Below, in pieces: positions 12,275 to 23,405 of a DNA stretch of 64,000 nt; within the stretch, counting starts at the first letter, position 1; each line of letters opens with the position of its first letter. The notes beneath the pieces were generated by a model. The model was not told the DNA's origin. It did no database searches and was given only the letters and a program-made list of their open reading frames with translations. The DNA lies in contig CM025850.1 in NCBI GenBank assembly GCA_003952965.2, positions 33,955,204 to 34,019,203 on the forward strand. The letters are read 5' to 3'. The DNA comes from Morella rubra. Its lineage: Eukaryota > Streptophyta > Magnoliopsida > Fagales > Myricaceae. The position numbers were made by a program, and so were the translations under genes.

Positions 12275-13919
12275 TGTTCAACGAGCCTTTAAAACCGGAG
12301 TGAGAGTTGTCCGAGGCACCGGCGTCAAAACGACGGCGTCTCCGGCCCGGGGAAGCAAAATTCGCAGAGGAAATGAGAGAGTTTGGAGGTGGGCGACGTC
12401 TCTCTGAAATCTAGACGGTGCCGTTCTCTACAATTTTACTGATTTGCCCCTTGCTTTCCTCTTTTAATACCTTTAACACTGAAAAGCGAGAGAAAGGTTC
12501 TTTAGGTTGATTCAACGGTAACGAATCAGAAATTCCGAAGTTAATAATATCGGATTTTGAACACAGGATGAATTCTTTCAGAAGTATTAGGAAGATGCTC
12601 GTAGAAAGCTACCCCAATCCAGCTAAATTTTTAAACAAACTCAGTTTAAATAAATATACTATTTATTTTTTCTCCGAGATCTCGGGTTCTAAACTTCTAG
12701 ATATTATTAATTCTTAGACAACTCTCAAATCTACGGCCTAATAATTATTTAACTTATGTGAGATTGATGATTGTATAAGTTCGAGAATTAGTCGGAGCAA
12801 AGCTCTAATTACTCTTGTCACCAAAAAAAAAATTCACTTTTTAATTGTTAAGATCTTTGTTAAGCTGCCTCTCTCAATAGTAATTTCTTTTTCTAAAATT
12901 TTAAAAAAATATAATGAGTTTCTAAAATCTCATTAAAACTTATAAAAAAGGATCTATCATCAGGCATAATTACAAATATTAAGTTTTTTTTTTCTAAATA
13001 AGTTTTGCGTTAAAATAAAATCCAAGAGTTAAGTCATCTACTTGTGTTGGCTACTCCTTTCCATGATCTAAAATCTTGGTGAAGGATTTTGATATTAGTA
13101 TGGATGATGAAAAACTGTTTTTGTTATTCAAGCACTTTTCCAGCAGGTATAAATCTTAAAAAAAAAATAATTAGAAGTATATAGAGGCTCATGGCTGATA
13201 TATCAAAACATATCAAACTAATTAATAATTACATGGTGACCATGAACAATATAAACTCACTTTCTATATCTCCAAGGCTCAATATCTCATAGGACTTTGA
13301 GTTTAGTTTACAACTTCAAGGTGTGATGTATACAATATTGATTTGCACAGAGAATTAAATGTTACATAGTCCATAAATTATTTATTTATATCTCTTTTAA
13401 TTAGACCAACAAGAAATTGGAGAATTTCAGTTTTGAGACACCAAAAGGGCAAGTGATTACAAAATACAAAATTGTAGGTCAAAATGTTGTCATCCTAAAA
13501 TAGAAAGGAGGAGATCGAGAAACAAAATCCCTCTCGTGACATGTATTTTGGACGTATATTATAAAAAATGGAAGAGAAATTTCCCGTAGAAAAGAGGGAG
13601 GGGAAACGGAACCAAAGAAAAAGAAAATCGCAATATTTCATTCAAAACAATATTCATGCTTAAAACCTACTCCAAAATTCCCCCACGTTTCCTTTTTCGT
13701 GAAGTGGGTACGTAATTGGGTACATAAGGATTGATGGAGACATTTATCAAAGACTAAGAGGTTTTCCATCCCTTACAAGGCTGGAATTAATAAAAAAAAA
13801 TAGGCCGCCCCTTAAAAAAAAGGTTTCTGAAAAAATTGATATACATTAAAGAAGACGAAACTATAAAAAGGAGAAAACTACAAGCATTAGAAGAATCTCC
13901 AGCCGAGGAAAAATTGACT
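12275..13919. other. Intergenic between PAT16 start and laccase B end
   Basis: Contains the PAT16 5' flank (GC-richer to about 12440) and then AT-rich sequence leading to the 3' flank of laccase B. I see no coding potential, RNA gene or mobile element. Confidence 0.55.
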
Positions 13920-16617
13920 TCAACATTTGGGAAGATCGGACGGTGGAGGAGGTAACTTTTGCTTGGGCCCCTTTCCGTCCATGACAACCCACGCCATCTT
14001 CAAGCCCCAGCTAGTGTGTACCTCCAGGTGGCAATGCATAAACCAAACTCCTGTTCAAATCATCCGACATACACATAAAAATGGGACTCTGCTTAATTAT
14101 CTCAAACGTTGGAAACAAAACAAAACATGCACTTCGCAGATCATTAATTTGCAACATTTACATACGGTGTTGTGTTGTGTATCCGTTAAGATCCCCCAAC
14201 GGAACATGATTATATGTGTGATCCATAACCAATGAACAATGCAGATGGAGCTAGGATTAATTGCGGTTTTATGTTGATGTATGAACCTGGTCAAACATGG
14301 GGGTTGTGCCTAACTATACCGCTTTGATTACTATGGGTGGCCTCCTCCCACCCCACCTAACAAGCTGTGTCCCTTCATCCTTGTCATCATAATTAACTAG
14401 CCCAATAGCTACTGCTCCTACAGACTAATTTTCCTTAAAATTGCAGAGTCAAATATTGTTATCAGTAGTTGCATCTGAATAATTTACTACTATACCCACC
14501 TGGATTGTCTGCAAGAAAGCGAATTGCAACCCAGCCGCCAGATGGTACGCTGATAGTGTTCCTCTCAGCCGGGTCAACGAGGTTGAATTTGGAGGGGTCC
14601 TTGTTGGGGTCGAAGTTTCCAAAGCCCAGACCCACCACAAAGAAGTTAAAACCATGGAGGTGAAGCGGGTGGCTCTCTGCAGCAATGATGCTAGTGTCCT
14701 GCAACACCAACTCCACACTAGTGTTAAAGGGAAGCACCACCACCTTCGTCCCAGTTTTCACAAATAGATTGCTAGGTGGCGTGCCAGTGTAATTAAATTT
14801 GACCAGGGGGTTGGAAGGGAAATCCGTGGTAAACACGCCCTTGGACTGGTTGAAAAAATGGGCTTGGAGTAATGCTATACTGGGCTGCACAAAAGACACA
14901 TTGTTGATTGCAGCAGTCAGCTTAGCGTTGTTGGGGCCTTGGCATGTTTGGTTTTGAGGGCATGGGATCAGTCCTAGTCCTACAGTGAAGAAGAAACGTC
15001 TATCAACTGTTTTTGGAACATTTGCAGGGAACTTCTCCGAGGCCAAGCTACGGATTTTCCTGATGTATTTGATAGCGAAGGACGTGTCATTGAGCTGTGG
15101 AAGAACCGGTTTGAGAAGAGGTAGCTTCTTGTTCTTGGTTTTAGCGGTTGAGACAGAAGACTTTTCGTATTCGAGCAATCCAGTGGTTGTGGTGTTGTCA
15201 AAGGCAGCTGGGCCCGAGACGTAAGGTCTAGCGGCCATGATGAAAGTGGCATTAGGCAATTTGGATTTGGTCCTGAGGAGGACATTGGTGGTCTGTCCTG
15301 GGGTGATGAGGACAGTTTTTGTTTGGAAGGGCTTCACGTAGACAGCATCGGCTTCAACCACAGTGAGGGTGTGGTTGGCAATGCTGAAAAAGAGCTCGTC
15401 GTTGAGTGCAGCATTGATCAAACGGAGGAGATAGGTTTTTCCGGGCTTCACCTTAAGCTTGAATGTATCTGCATGGAGTTAAATTTGCTTTCATATAAAC
15501 ATAAATGTAACTTAATGCCCTTGAATAAGTACAGCCGTGAGAAAGGGATTACCTTTGGCTGAGCAGTTGTACAAGGGTCCTGGAAGGCCATTAATGGTGT
15601 AGGCATCAGAGACATTTGGTGCCGATCCTGTCTGCATGGCTTGGTTAATTATTGTCTCTGTGTCTGCTTTCCACCATTCTCCTGCAATTGGAGGAAATCC
15701 TCATGAACTAATCAATTTACAAAAGTAATACACCTAAATATATGTGAAGCTGCTTATTTTTTTTTTTTTTTTTTTTTTCTGTTCTCTCAGCTCCTTCCAT
15801 TTTTGAAGTACAAAAGTTGAATTACCGAACACGATTGGCACTTCTTTGAAGGGTTGGGGAAATGGGTATGACGCGTGTCGCTTAGGAAGTATGACAATTG
15901 GTCCGTGGAGAGTCGCTCTAAGCCACGAGATATGGGCATGCCAGAACAAGGTCCCTCTTTGGCCAGTAATGGTGAAGTTGTACACATAGGTCTGGCCTGT
16001 CTGAATCGGGCACTGTGTGATGTAGGCAGGTCCATCTGCCCATCCACTTCTTAGTTGCCGGACTCCATGCCTGTTCCGGGATCCAAGTGAACGTGAATTA
16101 GATTAAAATGCGTGCAACTAATGCATATTAATGTCACCGCCAACAACAGCAATTATGTCAATAAATAGGAGTTAGAACGTGGTAGGCGTCTCGTACCAAT
16201 GGAGGGTGACATTGTACTGGACATGGTTAACCACTTTGATCAAGAGGCGGTCGCCTTCCCTTGCGATGATCCGAGGCCCCGGGAACTGCCCGTTAACAGT
16301 GACAGTGCTTTTTGTTTGGCAGAGTCTGGTCACATTTTGTAATTTGATCTGCAAAAGATTGAAAAAATTAAGCATGAACCGGATAATCAAGAAAGGAAAA
16401 TTAGTAAGTACATTTGCGCAATATATATAAACTTGGCTCGCTTAAGATATTTGACATGTTTTCAATGAAACGCAATACAACTTACATTAAACTTGTAGTG
16501 CCTGGTTATGCCTGCATGCTTTGCGAGTACCAGCCCAGGCAAAATGCACAAAGCAGCACTCAAGGCAAAAAGGACGGCCCTCAGAAAGGCTGATGACGGA
16601 AGAAGCCTAGAACCCAT
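13920..16617 (-). CDS. LAC17-like: Laccase B, complete LAC17-like gene
   Basis: Complete secreted multicopper oxidase, expected to oxidise monolignols in the apoplast. Six minus-strand exons: 16617-16486, 16348-16197, 16070-15826, 15681-15553, 15468-14500 and 14050-13920, all GT-AG, giving 585 residues. A signal peptide begins [11 protein letters not shown] and ends near residue 31, before the mature start [12 protein letters not shown]. Copper ligands are in place: HWHG (94-97), WHAH (138-141), HPLHLH (486-491) and [12 protein letters not shown] (from 548), with Leu as axial residue. The ATG is the only one in frame upstream of the signal peptide, and a TATA box lies 91 bases upstream. There is no frameshift or stop. 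Length is normal for the family (about 560-590). It is more diverged from laccase A than C and D are from each other. Function is inferred from family. Confidence 0.95.
15399..15419 (-). promoter_or_regulatory. miR397-like target site in laccase B
   Basis: The same LINAALND codons as in laccase A. Relative to the miR397 complement the site has the same two differences, plus one C-to-T change that would leave a G:U wobble. It is still a plausible target. Confidence 0.65.
15760..15779 (+). repeat. Poly-T tract in laccase B intron 3
   Basis: A T homopolymer of about 20 bases (poly-A on the sense strand) inside the intron between exons 3 and 4. Confidence 0.8.
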
Positions 16618-16707
16618 CTCACCCTTTTCTCGATGATATTCTTATGATCACTCGAGCTAGGTGCTAGTTAAATTCTGGATGTGCAGAAATGGTAGCTAGT
16701 GCAGTAG

Positions 16708-16715
16708 TTTATATA
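16708..16715 (-). promoter_or_regulatory. TATA box of laccase B
   Basis: The minus strand reads TATATAAA, 91 bases upstream of the ATG. This would place the transcript start near 16680 with a leader of about 60 bases. No other good TATA element lies closer to the ATG. Confidence 0.65.
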
Positions 16716-16719
16716 GTGC

Positions 16720-18185
16720 AAAAAGGACCGGCGGGTTTTGGATAATTAGGTGATTGAGATGGAGATTACTCCACAGACAGCCAATGCCTTCAGCAACAAA
16801 TTGCAAGCTCGATCAAACTAGCTAGCTGCTGGCCTGTCAAGCTTTCTTGTAGAGTGTGTTCCAAGCCAGATCTTACTATCTATATATTACTATCAGAATT
16901 TATGTTCCTAGCTAATTCGGTATCACTCAAAATTGCCAAATTGCCCCTTAGGGGGTTCTGTGACATGACGAGATCGTTGAGACAGCTGATCGAGACCATG
17001 TTTAATGTTTGAGAGGTCACAGTCAGTCACGTTGTATCTGTGTTGGCCGTGAATATAGAATAGATTTAACTCCGAATTTCAACAAGTACGTACCAAAGAG
17101 AAATTGGTTAATTTTTGTGGTAGCCGATAGCTAGGGGTATTGGCCGTGGTTGCTTATGGGTACCCTTCAACCTCCTACCGTTAACACTTGCTAATCAAGC
17201 CAAGAGAGGAAGCTGGTGTACTGTTAACACCATCTTGTTAGCGGACGTTGGTTACAGAAAGTGGAGAATCCCTCCTTTAATAGACGTGGTGTCATAATCC
17301 ACACTTTGTCTCGTCTTGTTTGGGTGCATTACTTTTCATATGATCTCTTTTGATATTCTTTCTTCCCTATTATATATCTTCTTTGCTTTCTTTTTAGTGA
17401 CTAATTGCTTCTCCAAATTTAAATATATAGAAGATCTTCTGGTCCCTATATATATATATATATATATGAACGCATTGCTCAGAAATGTGTGATCTAGCTA
17501 GCTAGCTAGCTAGCTAGCTAGCTAGTAGCTCGTATAAGAAAATGCTCTACGTACCAAAATGAACGTGTTCAAAATGAAAAAAAAATTTTTTAAACTATAT
17601 ATTATACGTTCCCCCAAACAAAAGAACAAAAGAACCATCTTTACTTGATGACATGACTGTCACACGAGGATAATAATTAACATATTATATATAAATATAA
17701 AGAATTTTTTCAGTAAAACATTATCGTCTAGTAATAATTTTTAATTTTCGTAAAAAATGATCCATGAATATTGGAAGTATGTGAATAACATCGATCAGTA
17801 ACAACCCCTTGTTGGGTACTTTTTATTGAACAAACCGTATAATTAATTGGTTGCGTCCTTGACCATGAATTAATGCATGTATATATATATACATATACAA
17901 CAAGCTGTCACTAATTGAGACCATCGGGCTATATATATATATATATTCATTAACGTCAGTGTTACATGTAACATACCGATTGATCGAGTTGGAGATCATA
18001 CAAAATGGGGATTCAGTCCAATCTAACTACTTTTTATGCACTCCTTATTAATTCAACATATATATAAACAACCATATTACAACGACACCTTAATTTGAAG
18101 GGGTCGAGACCAATTATAAGATGGATCAGAGATCTTGTTCCAGTCTCAGTCCTACTAATTAAATCTGAATCGGGAGTTGTGGAAA
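16720..18185. other. Laccase B upstream region and spacer
   Basis: Intergenic, AT-rich. It holds the laccase B promoter and short microsatellites: TA repeats at about 17449-17467, 17880-17890 and 17931-17945, plus a tetranucleotide array at 17493-17525. I see no gene. Confidence 0.6.
17493..17525. repeat. (GCTA)n tetranucleotide microsatellite
   Basis: About eight uninterrupted copies of the GCTA/CTAG unit. A shorter copy of the same motif occurs near 24779 upstream of the next laccase unit. Confidence 0.9.
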
Positions 18186-18329
18186 TCAACATTTGGGAAG
18201 ATCTGCTGGAGGAGGCCGAGGAAGCTGCTGATTAGGAAGTTTTCCATCTAAGACAACCCAAGCCATTCCTAGATCCCAGCTCAGGTGGTCCTCAGTGTAG
18301 CAATGCATTAACCACACTCCTGTTGACAT

Positions 18330-19149
18330 AATAATGTAAATTAGTAAATATATAAGAGGCTCCGTTGAGTTGGTGAACAAACCTTATAATTAACGACATT
18401 GAATGTAACAACTCAGATTGTAACGACAATTTACTTGTATTAATTTTCCAAACGAAACTGCAAGATACAGCTGATTCGAGGTAGCTACCCTCCACAAATG
18501 TAAACAAACAGGTTCTGAGTTCTTTCGTCTCAAGCATCCAAAAAATGCCAAATAGGAATATATCCTATTCTGCACTTAAACTGGGCTGGATCCCAGGCAA
18601 TTGGGTTGGGTTATGCCCAGCCCAAAACCAGCTAAATGGCCATCACGTGGCCTCACAGGCAAAGACAAAGGAATTAAAAAATAAATTATAATACTGTCAA
18701 AATTTTAAAGAATATTCTTAAAATTTTAAAAAATTTTAAATATTAAAATTTATTAAGATTTATGAAATTTTTAAATATGTGTAAATATTAAAATATTAAA
18801 GTGTGTTTAACTTGTTTAAAATTTTAATATCCAAAATATTGGACAAATAAATACCTCATGCAGCAATTTCGGTACCCACAAGCATCTCGAAGTCTTCTTC
18901 TCTCCCCTTCTGCGATACTCTCTCTCTTACCCCATCAAGCTCACACCTTTCCCTTATCTACTCCTGCAACTTCAGATCCCAAACATTCCAATCATAAATA
19001 GTAACATTGAAGGCAATCTACTTTGTAGAATAGTGCTAGTATAATACCTTAAGGATTTAATCTTCTGAAATACTGATCGATGTCGCACGCATTTTATTAA
19101 TTCTAGATGCAAAATACTCACTCTCCGTAGTCAACTTGTGTTTTCTCAC
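18330..19149. other. Enlarged last intron of laccase pseudogene C
   Basis: The intron between exons 5 and 6 is about 830 bases, against about 230 in laccase D and 450 in laccase B. The extra sequence (about 18400-18960) is AT-rich with a short GC-richer start. It may be another old insertion, but I see no clear ends. Confidence 0.4.
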
Positions 19150-19789
19150 CTGGATTATCTGCTTGAAACCGAATTGCAGCCCTACGCCCCTACCGCCAGT
19201 AGGTTCACGTACATACGGTGTTTTGTTCAACAGGGACCTTGAGATTGAACTTCGGTGGGTCCTTTCGCTACAACAAATTTTGGTTTTTGAGGAGGAATTT
19301 TCCGTTCCAAAAAATTCAAATTCTGTCCTAAAAATATTTTTGGGATGGAATTTGTCTATTGTGCCAGGTATCGCAATAAGTCCGTTACAAAAGGTTTTTT
19401 AGGACAGAAAATTTATTCCGTCTCAAAAAGTACCCTTTTGGGACGGACATAATTTAAACGTTCAAATGTTAAATTCAATCGTTCAAATTTTACATCCAAA
19501 AACAACCGCTCGAATGTGTCATGCAATGAAAACCGTTCGAACGACGCTACATTCAGCAGCAACTGTTCGAACGCTAAATTCAACTATTCAAATAGAAAAT
19601 CCAGCAACAACTGTTCAAACGGTGCATCCAACGGATACAAACATTCTAACGGTGGGCGGGCCGTTCTAACGATGGACTGTTCGAATTTTTATCAAACAAT
19701 AAAACGTTATTATGTTCAAATGGTGAATTAATCGTTCTAACGGTGGATGAACCATTTGAATATTGAAAAATGAGAAAATCATCTCTGTC

Positions 19790-19910
19790 GTCTCCTTCTT
19801 CTCTTTCTTCTTCTTCATCTTCTTTTTCTTCTTATTCTTCTTCTCCTTCTTTCTTATTCTTCTCCTCCTCCTCCTCCTCTTCTTCTTCTTCTTTCACTCT
19901 CACGATTTCC
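19790..19910 (+). repeat. TTC/CTC polypyrimidine tract inside the CACTA element
   Basis: Simple-sequence pyrimidine tract made of TTC, CTT and CTC units. The phenylalanine-rich reading frame across it is an artefact of the repeat. Confidence 0.85.
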
Positions 19911-19937
19911 ATCTTTTTATTTTGATTTCCCATGAGG

Positions 19938-20380
19938 CGTTCGAACAGTGTTTAAAAGCGTTCTAACGGAAAAAAGTTGGTAATTTTGACACTAATTTTT
20001 TTTTTTTTATTTTCATTCAACCACTGTTCGAACGACTTTAAAAGCATTATAAGTGAAAAAAGATGGGTAATTTTGGTGCTTAATTTTTTATTTTCATTCA
20101 AATCCCGTTCGAACGGTCTATAAAATGTTCTAAAGGAAAAAAAGACGAGTAATTTTGGCACTTAATTTTTTATTTTCATTTAAACCTTGTTCGAACTGTA
20201 TTTAAAGGTGTTCTAATGGAAAAAAAGGCAGGTAATTTTAGGCACTTAATTTTTTATTTTCATTCAAACCTAGTTCGAATGGTATTTAAAAGCATTCGAA
20301 CGGAAAAATGGGTAATTTTGAAGCTTAATTTTTTTTTATTTTCATTCAAACACGGTTCGAACGGTATTTAAAAGAGTTCA
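19938..20380. repeat. Tandem repeat of ~82 bp inside the CACTA element
   Basis: About five and a half imperfect units. Each starts TTCGAACGGTATTTAAAAG, passes an A-rich stretch and a GGTAATTTTGGCACTTAAT block, and ends with TTTTATTTTCATTCAAACC. Every unit carries the palindrome GTTCGAAC or a near version. Confidence 0.85.
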
Positions 20381-22104
20381 AATGCATTGTGATAAGTGGT
20401 TGAACGATAAGTGATAAGAGTTTGAACGTTTTTTCGTGGGATGCAACGAGGTTTCATCTCAAAAAATATTCTCAACCGTTCTAACGGTCATGTGTGTGTT
20501 CGAACGGAGTTTTAGGAACAGATAAATTTGTCCCTAAAAACCTTTTTTTTGGGACGACATACAATTTTGTCCCAAAAAATCGACTTTTTTTTTGGATGGA
20601 AATTTTCTGTCCCAAAAAGAAAATTTCCATCGCAAAAAAAAAAATTCTTTTCTAGACGATTTTAATATCCGGCACAAAAAAAACTTTTTGGGACGGATTT
20701 TTTGGCCTCCCAAAAAAATCCGTTCCAAAAAGCAAATTTGTCGAAGTGTTTACAATATCATAGTTCTCAAAACCATGTCCAACAAGGAAGAAATTATATC
20801 CATGCAAATGGAAAGCCAGGATGGCTCTCGGCCCCGAGAATGCTAGTGTCCTGCAAGACAAGCTCCACGACGCTAGCGTTGAAAGGGAGAGTCACTACTT
20901 TGTTTCTATTCATAACCATTGTATTAATTGTTTGGTGGCCGGGTGGTGCTCATATAATCAAAAGGAATTATTAGGTTGCTAGGAAAATCAGTAGTGTAAA
21001 CGCCATCTGATTGTCCGTAGAAGTGAGCTTGGAGAAGATCAGATGTAGCGGGCAGTTAAAAAGAAATATTATTCATCGATGCTGCAAACTTTGTCCCGAT
21101 GGGTCTTTGACATGTTCGGTTTTTCAGGCACGGGTTTGTTCCAAGGCCTACCGTGAAGAAGAAGCGCTTGTCCACACTTCTTGGGACATTAGCGGGGTAT
21201 TGAGCACTCGTTAAGCTGTGGAGTCTGCTCGAATAGGTTGCGTAAAAGAAAGTACCGTTGAGTGCGGGTAGAGTTGGTTTGAAGATTGGAACCTTCTTAG
21301 TTGAGGATGTAGGATGAGGGAATACCAGAAGGTAATTCATATTCAAGGAGGCCGGCCACAGTGGAGTTGTCAATTGTGCCAAGGCCTGTCGCATATGGCC
21401 TAGCAGCCCATTAGAAAGGTGGCACCAGGGAAGTGAAGTTTAGGTTTTATAAGAACGTTTGTGGTTGGTCCAGAGAATTGTGTCAAACTCAAAGGGTTTA
21501 ACATAAACAGCATCAGTTTCAACAACAATCGTAGTGTGGTTTACTATGCTGAAGAACAGCTGATCGTTGAGTGCAGCAATGATTAAACGGAGAAGATAAG
21601 TAGTTTCCCAGCTTCCACCTTTAGCTTGACTGTCTCTGCCAAAGAGCATATATTTTTACCATACACATCAGTTGAGTTACATATCTCTATCTAATTGCAA
21701 AGAATGTTTGGCCATAGCCTTTCATTTGGCACCTTTTGCGGGGCAATTATACATGGGCCCTGGGAGTCCATTGATGGTGTAGGCATCGGAGACATTTGGG
21801 GCCCCACCAGTTTGGAGGGCCTGTTTTATTATTGTCTCAGAATCTGCATTAATGAGCCATTCTCCTGGAAATTCACTTCGTTCTTTATGTTAGCAAACTA
21901 ATTAGTCGCCAAGGAAATCGGATAAGTTTGTAATGTCGCTAGTCACAAGTTGATTACCAAAGATGATGGGAATCTCCTTGTGAGGTTTGGCAAATGGACA
22001 TGCATGATAACTAACAGAAAAATCCAGCTAAGGAACCAGCTCAAGACTTGGTTTTACGGAACTCTGTTCCGAATATTTGAATATTTGTTAACACTTAAAT
22101 ATTC

Positions 22105-22250
22105 AAATATTTATAAAAATTCGGTTTAGACCCTAATAACACTTAGAGGGGGTGAATACGTGTTTTCCTCTAATTAACAAATCAATAACAATTTTAAAAT
22201 ATATTCACGTATTCAAAGTTGGGTCTAAACCGAATTTTTCATAAATATCT
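22105..22250. repeat. Imperfect inverted repeat (hairpin)
   Basis: The arm at 22105-22133 (ending TTCGGTTTAGACCC) is the reverse complement of 22221-22250 (starting GGGTCTAAACCGAA) with few mismatches. A second, inner pair is GAATACGTG at 22154-22162 and CACGTATTC at 22206-22214. Together they form a two-step stem-loop. Confidence 0.8.
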
Positions 22251-22831
22251 AAAATTGTTCAACCTAAATATGCATAATAATCAACTCACTCGACAAATAA
22301 GCAACGAAAAATTAAAACAAACTTCAATCACACAAAGAGACAAGGATTTGGTGACGAAGTGGAAAACCTTTGAAATACCATTCAAAAGAAAAACCACCCG
22401 GGTTAGTAGCCACCTAGAATCCACTAAGAAGAAAACCTTACAAATAGTGATTCAGACATGGGCAACCCCAGTTGCTTGACTCTGACAACCCTGATGTAAT
22501 AATCTAAGCCTCCCTTGCTTAGACCCGCTTCGTGCGGCATTCCCCTAAGACCTTTGAGGATCTTTTTATGGATTCTTCATGAACAAACCTTGTTCTTTAG
22601 CACGCCTTCAACACCATGAAAATTACAGAGATATTTGAGGAAGAATAGAGAAAAACTCATCAATATTGAAGCACAAATCTTCTCCGATTTTTCTCTCAAG
22701 GAAGGAGGCACAAGTATGCTCAAAGGAAGCCTCAATATGTTCTAGTCGGCCTATCACGAAACCTAGTAAGGTTTCACAAGTCTTCACAAGGAAAGTCCAA
22801 AAATTTAGTAATTTTTGAAATTCGCTGGAAG

Positions 22832-23060
22832 TCGCTCGAGCGGTCGTCGAACGCTTATGTTTCTGTCTGAAATTATAACAGAGCGCTCAAGTTCAACACT
22901 GGTTGAATGTGTTAAATTTTAAGGGTGCTCGAGCGCTTGTTGAACGTGTTGAACGTGATGGCTCTGTATGAATTTTTTTCAAGGCGCTCGAGCGCTTATT
23001 GTTGAACGTGATGACTCTGTATGAAATTTTTCAAGGCCGCTTGAGTACTTGTTGAACGCT
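22832..23060. repeat. Tandem units with GCTCGAGCG and GTTGAACG boxes
   Basis: Four to five degenerate units of roughly 60 bases. Each has a GCGCTCGAGCGC-like palindrome followed by TTGTTGAACG and often CTCTGTATGAAATTTTTCAAGG. Confidence 0.75.
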
Positions 23061-23405
23061 GGTTGAAATGATGAAGACTTTGGACAGACCATCAACTCTA
23101 ACTCTTGAACAAATGTGGAACCAAAATTACAACTCGATCACGACATATTTTAACACGGAATGATGCCAACACAAAAATGCACTAACAATTTGTATTTCAG
23201 TTTACGTTCAACTCTGTTACATGTACATTTCTATATATACATTAATGAACATCGTGATTGGTTAAGTTGACCAAACCACATTCCACCAAAACTTTCTAGG
23301 CATTCCTCGCTTGGGTAAAATGATAATGAGGCAATAGACACTAGCTCTTAGCCATGACATATGGGCATGCCAAAACTAGTTTTTTAAGTAACGACGGACA
23401 ATCCA

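Larger units (their letters stand above)
19266..20748. mobile_element. Non-autonomous CACTA (En/Spm-type) DNA transposon
   Basis: A 1483-bp element. The left end reads CGCTACAACAAATTTTGG; the right end, reverse-complemented, reads CACTTCGACAAATTTGC. This is an imperfect CACTA-type inverted repeat. It is flanked by the 3-bp direct repeat TTT (19263-19265 and 20749-20751), the duplication length of this superfamily. The flanks rejoin laccase exon 5 sequence found uninterrupted in laccase D. Subterminal regions carry many copies of TTTTGGGACGGA-like and GTTCGAAC-like motifs, resembling transposase-binding repeats. There is no transposase frame, so it would need a partner element. The first base pair of the left end has drifted from CACTA to CGCTA. 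Confidence 0.85.
21998..23297. mobile_element. ~1.3-kb unclassified insertion in laccase pseudogene exon 3
   Basis: Laccase exon 3 codons stop at 21997 and resume at 23298 with little or nothing missing. The insert has no clear coding sequence. It contains an imperfect long inverted repeat (22105-22250) and a tandem array with the palindrome GCGCTCGAGCGC (22832-23060). I cannot define terminal repeats or a target duplication, so the class is open: a decayed LTR piece or a MITE-bearing fragment are both possible. Confidence 0.7.
18186..23405 (-). pseudogene. Laccase C pseudogene, split by two insertions
   Basis: Remains of a laccase closely related to D. Pieces on the minus strand: exon 6 at 18319-18186; exon 5 at 21635-20749 plus 19265-19150; exon 4 at 21864-21733; exon 3 at 21997-21958 plus about 23375-23298. 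Exon 6 is open, but HCHLExH has become HCYTEDH, losing a type-3 copper ligand. Exon 5 carries several frameshifts and stops and is cut by a CACTA element. Exon 4 is open and reads [15 protein letters not shown]. Exon 3 is cut after the LPKRGMP codons by a second insertion, and its 5' part decays just before WHAHMSW. Exons 1 and 2 are not found. A degenerate miR397 site remains at 21564-21584. This is an unambiguous relic of a duplicate. Confidence 0.93.

Noticed and set aside
14469-15562. Several plus-strand frames opposite laccase B
   Set aside because: Antisense shadows of laccase exon 5.
19763-19966. Phenylalanine-rich reading frame resembling a membrane protein
   Set aside because: Translation of a TTC/CTT simple repeat inside the CACTA element.
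19938-20380. Regular repeats that might suggest a CRISPR-like array
   Set aside because: Units are contiguous and degenerate without unique spacers, and this is plant DNA; a transposon-internal tandem repeat explains it.
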